Assembly: GCF_036322705.1 (NCBI RefSeq)
Contig: NZ_AP027270.1
Coordinates: forward strand, 2,295,501-2,359,500
DNA from: Maricaulis maris
Lineage (GTDB): Bacteria; Pseudomonadota; Alphaproteobacteria; Caulobacterales; Maricaulaceae
Direction of reading: 5' to 3'
Length of the DNA: 64,000 bases
Shown: piece by piece, positions 1 to 11,180 of the stretch
How the letters are laid out: the number at the start of each line of letters is the position of its first letter
How positions within the stretch are numbered: position 1 is the first letter of the stretch
Notes under the pieces: model-generated
What the model was told of the DNA's origin: nothing
What the model saw: the letters and a program-made list of their open reading frames with translations, nothing else
Database searches by the model: none
Made by a program: the position numbers and the translations under genes

Positions 1-394
1 CCTGACGCGGCAGGGTCATCTCGCGATCACGGCCGGCCGGGAAGGTAATGCTCGCCTCGGGATCGGCATCGATGACGCCGGTATCAAGGGCCCAGACCGC
101 CTCACGTGCCTTGGCGATCCGCGCCCGCAGATCGGCAAAACTGGTCTCTTCGTCCGGCAGGGAGACCGGATCGACACCGGCAAGCCGCGACATGCCGCGC
201 ACGGTAAAATCGGAAACCAGCTGGACCTGGCGCGCCAGGGAGAACATGTCCGGCGACAGCCGCCAGTTCAGCCAGACACTGTCCTCAACGCCCTTCTCTT
301 TTGCGTAGGCCTCGCCCTTGGCGAGTATGCCGTCGAGCGCGCGATAGACTTGGTCGAGCTGTGTCATTGCAACGGATGACAAGGTGATGGTCAT
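1..394 (-). CDS. DUF1993-family protein, 3' end off the window
   Basis: This leftward reading frame starts at the ATG at 394 and runs off the left edge. The visible 131 residues begin MTITLSSVAMTQLDQVYRAL and continue through an all-helical region resembling DUF1993 proteins, which are DinB-like four-helix bundles of unknown function. An in-frame ATG at 367 is an alternative start, but the first start restores the short hydrophobic N-terminus usual for the family. No catalytic residues can be assigned. The 188 bases to the next gene hold nothing I recognise. Family assignment is from remembered sequence pattern only. Confidence 0.6.
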   Translation of the reverse strand, partial: MTITLSSVAMTQLDQVYRALDGILAKGEAYAKEKGVEDSVWLNWRLSPDMFSLARQVQLVSDFTVRGMSRLAGVDPVSLPDEETSFADLRARIAKAREAVWALDTGVIDADPEASITFPAGRDREMTLPRQ

Positions 395-582
395 GATGCT
401 TGGTCTCCCCACTGATTGGTGTCGCACAAGTGGGGAGCCGGCACCGGATCGGCAAGATGCGCCGCCTGTGACGCGCCGCCGACACGCATCCGGAACGCAC
501 AAACCGGGAGCCGCAGGGCGGCATCCCGGTCATGCTGGTCGATTGCGGTCGAGGGACAGGATCACCGGATCCGTCGCCGGTA

Positions 583-972
583 TCAGGCGCGCTCGCCCCA
601 GCGGCAGAGCAATTCGCCCTGCGCACTCCAGGTCGAGAGGCTGGCGTTGAAATCGGTCTCCATGTCGAGGGTCACATCGGACAGGATGATGGCCCGTTCA
701 CCGAAGGGTTCGATATCGCCGGCCTGGCGGATGTCGAAGGAACCGCCACCGGTCCGCTGTGTGATCACCATGTCCCAGGTGGAGCCGGCCTCAGGCCCGC
801 TCCAGGCCGTGATCACGAGACCATCAGCCGTCTCGGTCAGGTCGATGCCGCAGGCGGCGCCGGTATCAAGCTCGGCGAGACGTGCCTCGGCTGGGGCGCC
901 GTCCACTTCGACCGCGAACCAGATGCTGGCCAGTGCCGCCAGCGAACTCAGGGAAATCAATTTCATACCCAT
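583..972 (-). CDS. csgH: CsgH-like curli assembly chaperone
   Basis: A 129-residue secreted protein with an N-terminal signal peptide (residues 1 to about 25) and a short all-beta domain. The pattern of a Cys-Gly-Ile strand (residues 40-42), a GSTW strand, an SFDIRQAGDI segment and a C-terminal strand ending GELLCRW fits CsgH, the alphaproteobacterial periplasmic protein that keeps curli subunits from aggregating early. The start at 972 is supported by an AAGGAGG ribosome binding site five bases upstream. It lies just downstream of the curlin gene on the same strand, 70 bases away, so co-expression is likely. The family call is strong by pattern and context. Chaperone activity is inferred from the family. 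Confidence 0.75.
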   Translation of the reverse strand: MGMKLISLSSLAALASIWFAVEVDGAPAEARLAELDTGAACGIDLTETADGLVITAWSGPEAGSTWDMVITQRTGGGSFDIRQAGDIEPFGERAIILSDVTLDMETDFNASLSTWSAQGELLCRWGERA

Positions 973-1042
973 GTCAGCCTCCTTGGCTGGGGCGGCCCGG
1001 TCGGCGCAGCGGCGAGAGGCCGCTGCGCCCGGCGGGGTCGTC

Positions 1043-1555
1043 CTAGTGGTCGCCCTGGATGACCAGGGTCACATTACCGGAACCGGTCTGGCGAACGTGG
1101 GCCGACTGGCCATTGCCAACCTGGATCACGCCGGCGGCATTGTTGTTGCCGTACTGGTCGGTGGTCGCCGTGTTGTTGCGGCCCATCTGGGACACACCAA
1201 CGATGTTGCGGCTGCCGGTCTGAACGCTCGAAGCGTAGTTGTTGCGGCCTTGCTGACCGAGAACCGCGTCATTGTGGCGGCCATACTGGTCAACATGCGC
1301 TTCGTTGTAGCGGCCATTCTGGCCAACCGTGGTGCCGTTGTGGGCGCCGTCCTGGATGACCGTGACGTACTGGCGCTCACCACGCTGGTTGATCACCATG
1401 CGCTGACGGTAGCCCGTCTGGCGGCCGGCGATTTCGTTCTGATAGCCCTGCTGGGCGATCGAGACGCGGTTGCGCGACTGAGCGTCGGCAGCACCGACCG
1501 TCCCGAGGATGGAAACTGCCGCAAGGGCGCTGGCGATGAGAAAGCGGGTCTTCAT
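1043..1555 (-). CDS. Curlin-repeat amyloid fibre subunit (CsgA/CsgB type)
   Basis: A secreted protein of 170 residues from the ATG at 1555 (GGAG ribosome binding site upstream; the frame stays open further upstream but the signal peptide starts here at MKTRFLIASALA). After signal cleavage near AADAQ, the mature chain is about a dozen repeats of 11 residues with the core Q-x-G-x-x-N, for example QNGRYN, QYGRHN, QQGRNN, QTGSRN and QMGRNN. That is the curlin signature of stacked beta-strands in extracellular amyloid fibres. The first repeats are degenerate (QTGYRQ, QRGERQ). Whether it is the major or nucleating subunit cannot be told. No csgEFG secretion genes lie in the window. Confidence 0.88.
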   Translation of the reverse strand: MKTRFLIASALAAVSILGTVGAADAQSRNRVSIAQQGYQNEIAGRQTGYRQRMVINQRGERQYVTVIQDGAHNGTTVGQNGRYNEAHVDQYGRHNDAVLGQQGRNNYASSVQTGSRNIVGVSQMGRNNTATTDQYGNNNAAGVIQVGNGQSAHVRQTGSGNVTLVIQGDH

Positions 1556-1712
1556 GATGAATACTCCATTTGTGCTGGCCGACGCCCGATGCATCGAAGC
1601 CTGACCTCTGTTTTAAAGAGGGGTGGATGAGTGAATGCTGAGGGAAGCATTCATAGTCAGAACAGGTAGATGAACGGACCGGGGCATTCTGTTCATGTGT
1701 CTGATCGACATA

Positions 1713-1746
1713 AGAAAAAGGCCCGCCACTGCGAACAGGGCGGGCC
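1713..1746 (-). terminator. Rho-independent terminator after the long CsgH-like gene
   Basis: A perfect 8-base stem (1720-1727 with 1739-1746, GGCCCGCC/GGCGGGCC) with an 11-base loop is followed on the minus strand by five T residues and CTTA. It lies about 30 bases beyond the stop of the 222-residue protein, so the curlin gene further left probably has its own promoter between 1556 and 1712. Confidence 0.8.
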
Positions 1747-1773
1747 AGTTTGGGGTCGGAGAGAAAAGTCGGA

Positions 1774-2442
1774 TCAGTCGTAGCGGCACTGGGCCGGACG
1801 GGCCGCGCGAAGGCGGGCACATTGGGCGGCGGTCAGCCGGCGCGGAGCCGAGGCATCCGACTCCCGCGCAGCCGTCACGGCGGCCAGGCGGTCCCGGGCC
1901 TGCTGGGCCGGCGTGGGGCCAGTGACCGGAACATGGACAGAGCGTGCACGGACTGCCGGGCGCACACCGTCCAGCAAGGCCATCGGCATGATGTTCACTT
2001 CATGGGTCGAACAGGTCAGTCGCCCGGCATTGTCATAAACCGCCAGCGACCCTTCCAGCATGGCATCCTGGCCGAGCTCGGCATCACGCAATTCATCCAT
2101 GCCGCGATAGCCCCCGGCCACGACATAGCCGAGTGCGAAATGGTTGCGGGCCAGGGCGGTGTCGCGTGTTCCGTTACCGGAGAAGCGGCCGCTCAGGCGC
2201 AGGTCGAGATCACTCGTCGGAATGGCCTGGTAGAGGTGGAAGACATAGGAGCCGCTCAGGCGCGCATCAGCCTTGGGCACGGCGACACCGCCGGAATTGG
2301 ACAGGTAGACCTGGATGCCGCAATCGCGACCCGGCCGCAGATCAATGCCACCGCGGCTTTGCGCCTCAGCGCCGGACGGCAGGGCGGAGATCAGGGCAGC
2401 GCCGATGGCCACCGCGCTGGCAAAGGATTTGAAACAGGTCAT
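1774..2442 (-). CDS. Secreted CsgH-like protein with basic C-terminal tail
   Basis: A 222-residue protein with a signal peptide (cut near GAEA-QS, residue 27). Residues 40-150 share the order of elements of the 129-residue CsgH-like protein at 583-972: a Cys-Gly-Ile strand, an SGSYVFHLYQ strand, a DLDLRLSGRFSG segment and a final strand RLTCS. I therefore see it as a diverged CsgH-type domain with an insertion. Residues 155-222 form an Arg/Ala/Pro-rich tail with two late cysteines. The start at 2442 has an AAGGGAG ribosome binding site. It is the gene upstream of the curlin subunit on the same strand, separated by a terminator. A role in curli biogenesis is inference. Confidence 0.55.
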   Translation of the reverse strand: MTCFKSFASAVAIGAALISALPSGAEAQSRGGIDLRPGRDCGIQVYLSNSGGVAVPKADARLSGSYVFHLYQAIPTSDLDLRLSGRFSGNGTRDTALARNHFALGYVVAGGYRGMDELRDAELGQDAMLEGSLAVYDNAGRLTCSTHEVNIMPMALLDGVRPAVRARSVHVPVTGPTPAQQARDRLAAVTAARESDASAPRRLTAAQCARLRAARPAQCRYD

Positions 2443-2551
2443 GGGCAGCTCCCTTCCGGATTGAGGTCCGTTCTGGAGCTGACACTAGGGCCAACAAGAT
2501 GAGGCAAGGCTGAGCGGCGGGTTCAGCCCGCGTTCATGCACGCGGCGAGGC

Positions 2552-3427
2552 TCAGCGCGCCATCGCCGCTTCGACCGGCTGCGGCAAGAGCACCGACGCT
2601 TCCACCGTATTGCCGATGCCAAGATAGTTGATCTGCCCGAAGCCCATCGACTTGGCCAGCTTGATCCCCTTGCCGCGATAGCCGGCCCGGGAGGGGTCTG
2701 CCATTTCCGCGGTCTCGGCATCGATTCCCTCGCCATCATCCTGGATCAGGAAGGACAGGATACGCCCACCACGCTGAAAGCGGAGACTGACCCGACGCCC
2801 GGCAAACTCTCGTTCGGCCATGCGCTTGACCAGCTTGCGATCCCAATTGCCCTCGGCCAGACCCTTGGCCTTTTCGGTCGCATCGAAGCCGAGATTGCCG
2901 TGCTCGATGGCATTGGCGAGGAGGACGTACAAGCCGACCGACGTCGCGCAAGGGCGCGGCGTGGCGCGGCCCAGCAGGATGGCAACATCAGCGGCCTGCT
3001 CACGGGTCTGGATCGAGAACTCGCCCATTGCCAGCGACTGCGTGGCACCGAGGCCGATGCCGGCTTCGGCGGGAATGGCCAGCTCGTGGGAGCGAAAGGC
3101 GCGCAGACCGTCGATCGCATTGGCCAGCGTGCCGGCGTCGGCGTCATGATCGAGGAAAATGTCGGCCCCGGCCCGGCGTGTCCCGGCGGTCACCAGCAGG
3201 GAGCGCTGCTTCGGCGCCGCATTCTTGCGCGCTTCGGCGATCCGGGCGGCGTGGGCGTCGTCAGCGACGATGATCGCGACCGGCCCTTCGTCATCCATGG
3301 TCGGACCCATATAGACCGTCATGCCCAGCCCCTTGGCCAGCGCCCGTGAGAGCACGCGCGTCCGGTTGCTGTCGCTCATGCACAGCCAGAGGCGGTCAGG
3401 GGTATTGTGGGTATGGGCGATCGCCAT
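2552..3427 (-). CDS. GHKL ATPase with degenerate receiver-like N-terminus
   Basis: A soluble 291-residue protein. Residues 12-112 look like a receiver-type alpha/beta fold (DRLWLCMSDSN, VAIIVADD, RSLLVTAG) but lack the usual aspartate-phosphorylation motif. Residues 145-285 form a histidine-kinase-like ATPase: N-box ANAIEHGN (residues 171-178), G1 box QDDGEGID (229-236) and G2-like RGKGIKLAK (251-259). No HisKA dimerisation box or phospho-accepting histidine is seen. The layout resembles SpoIIAB/RsbW-like anti-sigma or phosphotransfer-type ATPases, but no partner is adjacent. It is a single gene facing left with its own upstream gap of 130 bases. Specific function unknown. Confidence 0.65.
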   Translation of the reverse strand: MAIAHTHNTPDRLWLCMSDSNRTRVLSRALAKGLGMTVYMGPTMDDEGPVAIIVADDAHAARIAEARKNAAPKQRSLLVTAGTRRAGADIFLDHDADAGTLANAIDGLRAFRSHELAIPAEAGIGLGATQSLAMGEFSIQTREQAADVAILLGRATPRPCATSVGLYVLLANAIEHGNLGFDATEKAKGLAEGNWDRKLVKRMAEREFAGRRVSLRFQRGGRILSFLIQDDGEGIDAETAEMADPSRAGYRGKGIKLAKSMGFGQINYLGIGNTVEASVLLPQPVEAAMAR

Positions 3428-3556
3428 GCGTGCGGTCTCCGCGGAACGTTCAAAGGCACTCGGTCAGAACGCACACACTAGAAACAAGACATTAACAATG
3501 AATTTGGCGCGACGGGGTTGGTTCAGAGCGCCGGAGAGCGGCGCGGCAGGGTTAGC

Positions 3557-4324
3557 CTAGGCGTCGCGTTCGCGGACAATGCCGGCCGCGCGCTCACGGC
3601 GTGTGGGGAAGCGGTAGAAGACATGCGTCCCGATCCGGCGCGTCCGCACCAGATTGTCATTCCAGTACGGATCAACAGCGACGGTGTGATAATGCGTGGC
3701 GCGACGCGTCACATCGCGGCCAAAGCCCATATAGGCGTGCTGGGCGACCAGCTGGGAGCGGCGCCAGGCACGGCCACGGGCTTCGCGGACCATGGATCCG
3801 TCGCAGGTAAAGGTGAACTGGCAGCCGGTCGTGCGCTCGGAGCCTTCATAGACCACGCCACAGATGGTGTCGGGATAATGCTGGCTGTCGACGCGGTTCA
3901 GGATCACCTGGGCAACCGCGAGCTGACCGACAAAGCCTTCACTGCGGGCTTCGTAATAGATCGCCTGGGCCAGGCAATCGACCTGGGCGCTGATCCCGGC
4001 CGCATTCTGGAAATGCGAGCTGTCAAAGGTGCGCAGGTCATCGAGCGGGCGAGCGATGAGAACCGCACCGGCCTCGCTGTCGGCTTCCAGCATCAGGGAG
4101 GCAACGCGAAGCTGTTCCGGCGCGTGCCAGCCGGCATCGACATCACCGGCATGCAGATAGCGCGAGGCCATGGCTTGCCAGATCAGGGTCTCGTCCTGGG
4201 CACGGGCCCGGGCGGAGGCCAGGTTCAGGAGCAGGACCGTCAGCGCGCACAGCGTCAGGGTCGCCAGCATATGAAATACTGTCGCTACCTGCTTTTGCTG
4301 GCTGCGTGCCGCATCGAGGTCCAT
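3557..4324 (-). CDS. SleB-family cell wall hydrolase, membrane-anchored
   Basis: From the ATG at 4324 (GGAG five bases upstream) this is 255 residues: a short cytoplasmic start, one membrane segment (about residues 19-41, MLATLTLCALTVLLLNLA) and a periplasmic domain. The conserved block AQAIYYEARSEGFVGQLAVA contains the probable catalytic glutamate of the Hydrolase_2/SleB family, followed by AQVILNRV and a TYH-like HYHTVAVDPYW segment. Members cleave the peptidoglycan glycan strand. The frame is open to another ATG at 4399, 25 codons earlier, which lacks a good ribosome binding site. The gene stands alone between the GHKL ATPase and ppdK. Confidence 0.8.
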   Translation of the reverse strand: MDLDAARSQQKQVATVFHMLATLTLCALTVLLLNLASARARAQDETLIWQAMASRYLHAGDVDAGWHAPEQLRVASLMLEADSEAGAVLIARPLDDLRTFDSSHFQNAAGISAQVDCLAQAIYYEARSEGFVGQLAVAQVILNRVDSQHYPDTICGVVYEGSERTTGCQFTFTCDGSMVREARGRAWRRSQLVAQHAYMGFGRDVTRRATHYHTVAVDPYWNDNLVRTRRIGTHVFYRFPTRRERAAGIVRERDA

Positions 4325-4490
4325 CCGGTCTCCGTATTTCCTGTCCAGCGTCAAATGCGACCTTTCACGAATCGTGCCGTCTTGCGACGAGATTACCATG
4401 AAGCGCCGTATCTGAATCCTTCGTGAAACGAGCGCGCCTCTCTATGGGAGGGGATGATAGCGGTCAAGCCGGGCACCGGGTTACAAATAA

Positions 4491-4526
4491 GAAAATACTC
4501 GCCTCCCGCAAGGGAGGCGAGTTTTT
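4491..4526 (-). terminator. Terminator of ppdK, possibly bidirectional
   Basis: A perfect 10-base stem CTCGCCTCCC/GGGAGGCGAG (4498-4507 and 4512-4521) with a GCAA loop. On the minus strand it is followed by TATTTTCTTATT, and on the plus strand by TTTTT. It lies about 30 bases past the ppdK stop, so its main job is to end that transcript. Confidence 0.85.
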
Positions 4527-4548
4527 CGTACGCGATTCCAGTTGGATA

Positions 4549-7221
<2,673 letters not shown>

Positions 7222-7232
7222 GGAAAGAGCCC

Positions 7233-9542
7233 CTAGCCTGAAATCTTGTCGAAATCGGCGACGGCGCGAATGGCCGTGCGAATTGCGGACAATAAGAGAA
7301 GTCGGTTGCGGCGCAACGCGCCGTCGTCCGTGTTAACGGTCACGTCGTCGAAAAACGCATCAATCGGTGCACGGAGCGAGGCCAGCGCCGTCATCGCGGC
7401 GGCGAAGTCTTCCGCTTCCAGCGCTTTTGTTGCCGCCGGACCTGCCGACGCGAGCGCCGCGATCAGCGCGCGCTCGGCCGATTCGGGCGCATTCGCGAGA
7501 TAATCCGCATCCGGCTCGCCGGAGAGGTCGTCCTCCGACTTGGCGAGAATGTTCGACGCCCGCTTGTTCCCCGCCAGCAGCGCCGCGCCATCCTCGGTAT
7601 CGAGGAAAGCCTGCAGGGCGCGCGCCTTGGCTGTCACCCGGACGAGATCGTCATCGCCTAGCGCGAAAACGGCGTCGATGACGTCATGGCGGATGCCTTC
7701 ATCGCGCAGGTGGACTTTGAGGCGGTCTGCGAAGAAGGCGAGGAGGTCGTAAGGAGCATCCGCATCGCCGAAACACTGGTACGGCACCGCAACAAGGTCT
7801 TCACTTCCGGCGTCACGCCACCCTGTCAGCGACTTGGCGACGTTCCAATCGGGCGCGGCGCCGCCGCCACCGGCACTACGATCTAACTGGTCAAACAGGT
7901 CGCGATCATCATTTCTCGCCGCGACCAGCAGGGCATCCATCAGCGAGCGGCCACTCGCCATCTGAAGCGGGTATCGTCCGGCGGTCGATGTCAGGGGGAG
8001 ACGGATGTCGCCATCCAAGCAAATCTTGATCACGCCCAGCGCCGCCCGGCGCAGGGCAAACGGATCTTTCGAGCCTGTCGGCTTCTCGTCGATCGCCCAG
8101 AAGCCGACCAGCGTATCGAGCTTGTCCGCCATCGCGACGGCAGCTGAGATCGGTGCGGTGGGTACCTCATCGGACGGCCCCTGCGGCTTGTAGTGGTCCT
8201 TGATCGCATCCGCGACCGCGGCGTCCTCACCCTGGTCGAGGGCGTAATAGCGGCCCATCGCGCCCTGCAGCTCGGGGAATTCATAGACCATTTCGGAGAC
8301 CAGATCGGCCTTGGCCAGGCGGGCGGCCTTTTCGGCCAGGTCCGGATCGGCACCGACGACCGGGGCCAGTTCGCGGGCCAGGGCGGCGACGCGTTCGACC
8401 TTGTCAGCCACCGTGCCCAGCTTCTCGTGGAAGGTCACTTTCGACAATTGCGCCGCCATCTCGGAGAGCGGCGTCTTGCGGTCATTGTCCCAGAAGTGGC
8501 GGGCGTCCGACAGGCGGGCCGAGAGAACGCGGGCATTGCCGGCGGCAATCGCCACGCCGCCATCGGGGGCAACCTGGTTGGCGATGGTGACGAATTTGGA
8601 GACCAGCTCGCCGGACTTCGGATCGCGCACCGCGAAGTATTTCTGGTGCGTCTTCATGGTCAGGGTGATGACTTCCGGCGGCAGATCGAGAAAGTCCGGA
8701 TCCATCTCGCCCAGCACCGGCACGGGCCATTCCACCAGCCCGGCGACCTCGGTCAGAAGGCCGGCATCCTCGACCAGTTCAAACCCAGCATCGGCGCAGA
8801 CCTTGCGCGCGCCCTCTAGGATCAGCGTCTCGCGGACAGCACGGTCCAGCAGGACATGCCCCTCGCCTTCCAGCACGGCTTTATAGCTGGCGAAATCCGA
8901 CACGGTGAACGGCCCGCGACCCATGCGGCGATGGCCTTCGGTGACATTTGAGGCCGCAATACCGAAAACATCAAAATCAACGACCTGGCCATCAAACAAG
9001 CAGAGAAGGCGCTGAATTGGGCGGACCCAGCGGGGAGTTTCTCGAACCTCGAAGCGCGGCTGCGTGAAATCCAATGAAAGTGTTGGGCCGCGCCCTTCGG
9101 GATCGGCCTGATGGGGCCACTTCATCGATTTCGGCCAGGGAAAGGCCTTGATCACCTCGGGGATCGCCTCGGCGATGACCTCGGCGGTGGCCCGGCCCGG
9201 CTTTTCGATGATGGCCACCCAGAAACTGCCCTTCTTGTCCTCGCGCTGTTCGCACTGGTCGAGACTGTCGACCCCGGCGCCGCGCAGGAAGCCCTGCACC
9301 GCCTGCTCGGGCGCCCCCACGCGCGGGCCCTTGCGCTCTTCACGGACATCGGCGGTCTTCACCGGCAGGCCGTCAATCACCAGACCAAGACGGCGCGGAC
9401 CGGCAAAGGTCTTCAGCGAGGTCCACGCCAGACCCGCCGCCTTGAGCTTGTCGCCCAGCAGCTTTTCCAGATCGGCCTCGGCGCGCGGTTGCATGCGGGC
9501 CGGGATTTCCTCGCAGAAGATTTCAAACAGGAGTTCGGACAT
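7233..9542 (-). CDS. glyS: Glycyl-tRNA synthetase beta subunit
   Basis: 769 residues beginning MSELLFEIFCEEIPARMQ, the hallmark N-terminus of the beta subunit of the tetrameric bacterial glycyl-tRNA synthetase. Other family blocks are visible: FAGPRRLGLVIDGLP, TMKTHQKYFAV, RLSDARHFWDNDRK and the DPFALRRAALGVIKI segment near residue 500, followed by the C-terminal helical anticodon-binding-like region. It acts with GlyQ, encoded about 670 bases upstream with a GFA-family gene in between. Both are read leftward. No truncation or frameshift is seen. Confidence 0.97.
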   Translation of the reverse strand: MSELLFEIFCEEIPARMQPRAEADLEKLLGDKLKAAGLAWTSLKTFAGPRRLGLVIDGLPVKTADVREERKGPRVGAPEQAVQGFLRGAGVDSLDQCEQREDKKGSFWVAIIEKPGRATAEVIAEAIPEVIKAFPWPKSMKWPHQADPEGRGPTLSLDFTQPRFEVRETPRWVRPIQRLLCLFDGQVVDFDVFGIAASNVTEGHRRMGRGPFTVSDFASYKAVLEGEGHVLLDRAVRETLILEGARKVCADAGFELVEDAGLLTEVAGLVEWPVPVLGEMDPDFLDLPPEVITLTMKTHQKYFAVRDPKSGELVSKFVTIANQVAPDGGVAIAAGNARVLSARLSDARHFWDNDRKTPLSEMAAQLSKVTFHEKLGTVADKVERVAALARELAPVVGADPDLAEKAARLAKADLVSEMVYEFPELQGAMGRYYALDQGEDAAVADAIKDHYKPQGPSDEVPTAPISAAVAMADKLDTLVGFWAIDEKPTGSKDPFALRRAALGVIKICLDGDIRLPLTSTAGRYPLQMASGRSLMDALLVAARNDDRDLFDQLDRSAGGGGAAPDWNVAKSLTGWRDAGSEDLVAVPYQCFGDADAPYDLLAFFADRLKVHLRDEGIRHDVIDAVFALGDDDLVRVTAKARALQAFLDTEDGAALLAGNKRASNILAKSEDDLSGEPDADYLANAPESAERALIAALASAGPAATKALEAEDFAAAMTALASLRAPIDAFFDDVTVNTDDGALRRNRLLLLSAIRTAIRAVADFDKISG

Positions 9543-9564
9543 CTATCGGTCTTTCAATCTCGCC

Positions 9565-10023
9565 CTAGGCGTATTCCTGGTCGGCATAGCGCTGCATCAG
9601 CGCGAAATAGCCGTCATCCGGCGCGGTTTCATAGATCAGCGCGTCACGGTCGAAAATCATCCAGCCCTGGGCCGACTTGACCCAGATATGACCGACCGGC
9701 TCGAGCTTGGCCCGCTCGTCCAGCGTCCCCGCCTTGAGCGACAGGGCCGGACGCCCGGCCGTGTCATGGGCAATCCGCGTCCCGCAATCGCCACAGAAAT
9801 GGCCGAGCTTTTTCGACTTGCCCGTCGTCGGGATTTCGAAGACGGCGACCTCACCCTGCAGATATTTGAAGCCGTCGCGCGGCACCAGCATGGACAGGCC
9901 GAAGGCCGAGGCGGTTTGCTGCTGGCAGCTCGTGCAATGGCAGGCGTAAAGCGTCAGCGGGTTCTCGCTGATCTCGAACCGGATCGCGCCGCACTGACAA
10001 CCGCCCTGAAGGGGGAGTTTCAT
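9565..10023 (-). CDS. GFA/Mss4-like zinc-binding family protein
   Basis: From the ATG at 10023 (MKLPLQGGCQCG; a GAGGA ribosome binding site lies about ten bases upstream) the protein has 152 residues. It carries the GFA family cysteine set: GGCQCGAIRFE, YACHCTSCQQQT and HFCGDCGTRIAHD, which in relatives binds two zinc ions. The family was named for a glutathione-dependent formaldehyde-activating enzyme, but most members have no proven reaction. The frame could extend 11 codons upstream, but that would move away from the family start. It sits between glyQ and glyS, 22 bases before glyS, and may be cotranscribed with it. Confidence 0.85.
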   Translation of the reverse strand: MKLPLQGGCQCGAIRFEISENPLTLYACHCTSCQQQTASAFGLSMLVPRDGFKYLQGEVAVFEIPTTGKSKKLGHFCGDCGTRIAHDTAGRPALSLKAGTLDERAKLEPVGHIWVKSAQGWMIFDRDALIYETAPDDGYFALMQRYADQEYA

Positions 10024-10060
10024 GGGAGGGTCCTCATGCCGCTGGCCGATAAACACGCAT

Positions 10061-10185
10061 TGTCATCCCGGACGCACGGTGCGCGCCGCGCTGTCACGGA
10101 CGGAAGAACTGTGCGCCTGCCAGACTGATGCGTACAGGTCCCGGCTCTTCGCCCCGCATGCGCGGGGCATCCGGCCGGGATGACA
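10061..10185. repeat. Intergenic inverted-repeat element between GFA gene and glyQ
   Basis: Exact 11-base arms TGTCATCCCGG (10061-10071) and CCGGGATGACA (10175-10185) enclose about 100 bases that include a 7-base stem-loop GCCCCGC-ATGC-GCGGGGC (10151-10168). Small intergenic elements with such TGTCATCCCGG ends are known as dispersed repeats in several proteobacteria. Only this copy was noticed in the window, so calling it a dispersed family is inference. A 63-codon frame overlapping it looks spurious. Confidence 0.6.
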
Positions 10186-10207
10186 AATGATGCGGTGAGC
10201 GAGATCA

Positions 10208-11110
10208 TCACTCGGCCGCCTCCACCCGCGCGCGCTCGCTTGTCACCCAGGCTTCCGCACAGCCCTTGGCGAGCTCGCGGACTCGGGCGATCCAGCTGGC
10301 GCGTTCGGCGACGGAGATAGCGCCGCGGGCGTCGACTAGGTTGAAGAGGTGGGAGGCTTTCAGGCAGAAATCATAGGCCGGAAGCGGCAGCGGCTTGTCG
10401 AGCGACAGGAGCGCCTTGCACTGGTTTTCCGCGCCCTTGAACCATTCGATCAGCATGTCGACATCGGCATGCTCGAAATTGAATTCGGAAAACTGTTTCT
10501 CGGCTTCCAGAAAGACGTCGCCATAGCTCAGCGCTTCTGACCCCGTGGCGCCGTTGAAGTCGAGATCGTAGACGTTTTCCACGCCCTGGACATACATCGC
10601 CAGGCGCTCGAGCCCGTAGGTCAGCTCGCCGGAAACAAGGTCGACATCGAGACCGCCGACCTGCTGGAAATAGGTGAACTGGCTGACTTCCATGCCGTCG
10701 CACCAGACTTCCCAGCCCAGCCCCCAGGCGCCGACGGTCGGGTTTTCCCAGTCGTCTTCCACGAAGCGGACATCATGCAGGTCGCGATCAATGCCGATGG
10801 CGTCGAGCGAGCCGAGATAAAGGTCCTGGATGTCGGCCGGGCACGGCTTCAGGAGGACCTGGAACTGGTAATAGTGCTGCAGCCGGTTCGGGTTCTCGCC
10901 ATAGCGGCCATCGCCGGGACGGCGCGAAGGCTGGACATAGGCGGCGCGCCAGGGGCGCGGTCCGAGCGAGCGCAAGGTGGTGGCCGGATGCAGGGTCCCG
11001 GCGCCGACCTCGACGTCATAGGGCTGCAGAATGGCGCAGCCCTGCTTGGCCCAATAGGCCTGGAGACGGAGGATGAGCTCCTGGAAGGAGGGCGCTTTTT
11101 CGGCCGCCAT
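10208..11110 (-). CDS. glyQ: Glycyl-tRNA synthetase alpha subunit
   Basis: 300 residues from the ATG at 11110 ([20 protein letters not shown]). The catalytic class II core is clear: [19 protein letters not shown], the motif-2 region [36 protein letters not shown] and [12 protein letters not shown]. The alpha subunit carries the aminoacylation site and works as an alpha2-beta2 enzyme with GlyS. An in-frame start 11 codons upstream exists but would add an unusual leader. The family normally starts near here. Confidence 0.96.
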   Translation of the reverse strand: MAAEKAPSFQELILRLQAYWAKQGCAILQPYDVEVGAGTLHPATTLRSLGPRPWRAAYVQPSRRPGDGRYGENPNRLQHYYQFQVLLKPCPADIQDLYLGSLDAIGIDRDLHDVRFVEDDWENPTVGAWGLGWEVWCDGMEVSQFTYFQQVGGLDVDLVSGELTYGLERLAMYVQGVENVYDLDFNGATGSEALSYGDVFLEAEKQFSEFNFEHADVDMLIEWFKGAENQCKALLSLDKPLPLPAYDFCLKASHLFNLVDARGAISVAERASWIARVRELAKGCAEAWVTSERARVEAAE

Positions 11111-11180
11111 GATGTTAATTCCCGCTGGAAAAATCGAGATCAAGAAATCGCGCGGACACTAGGCAAGTCAGCCCGCCTGA

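Noticed and set aside
10020-10211. 63-codon frame between the GFA gene and glyQ
   Set aside because: It overlaps the inverted-repeat element, has no ribosome binding site and no coding-like composition.
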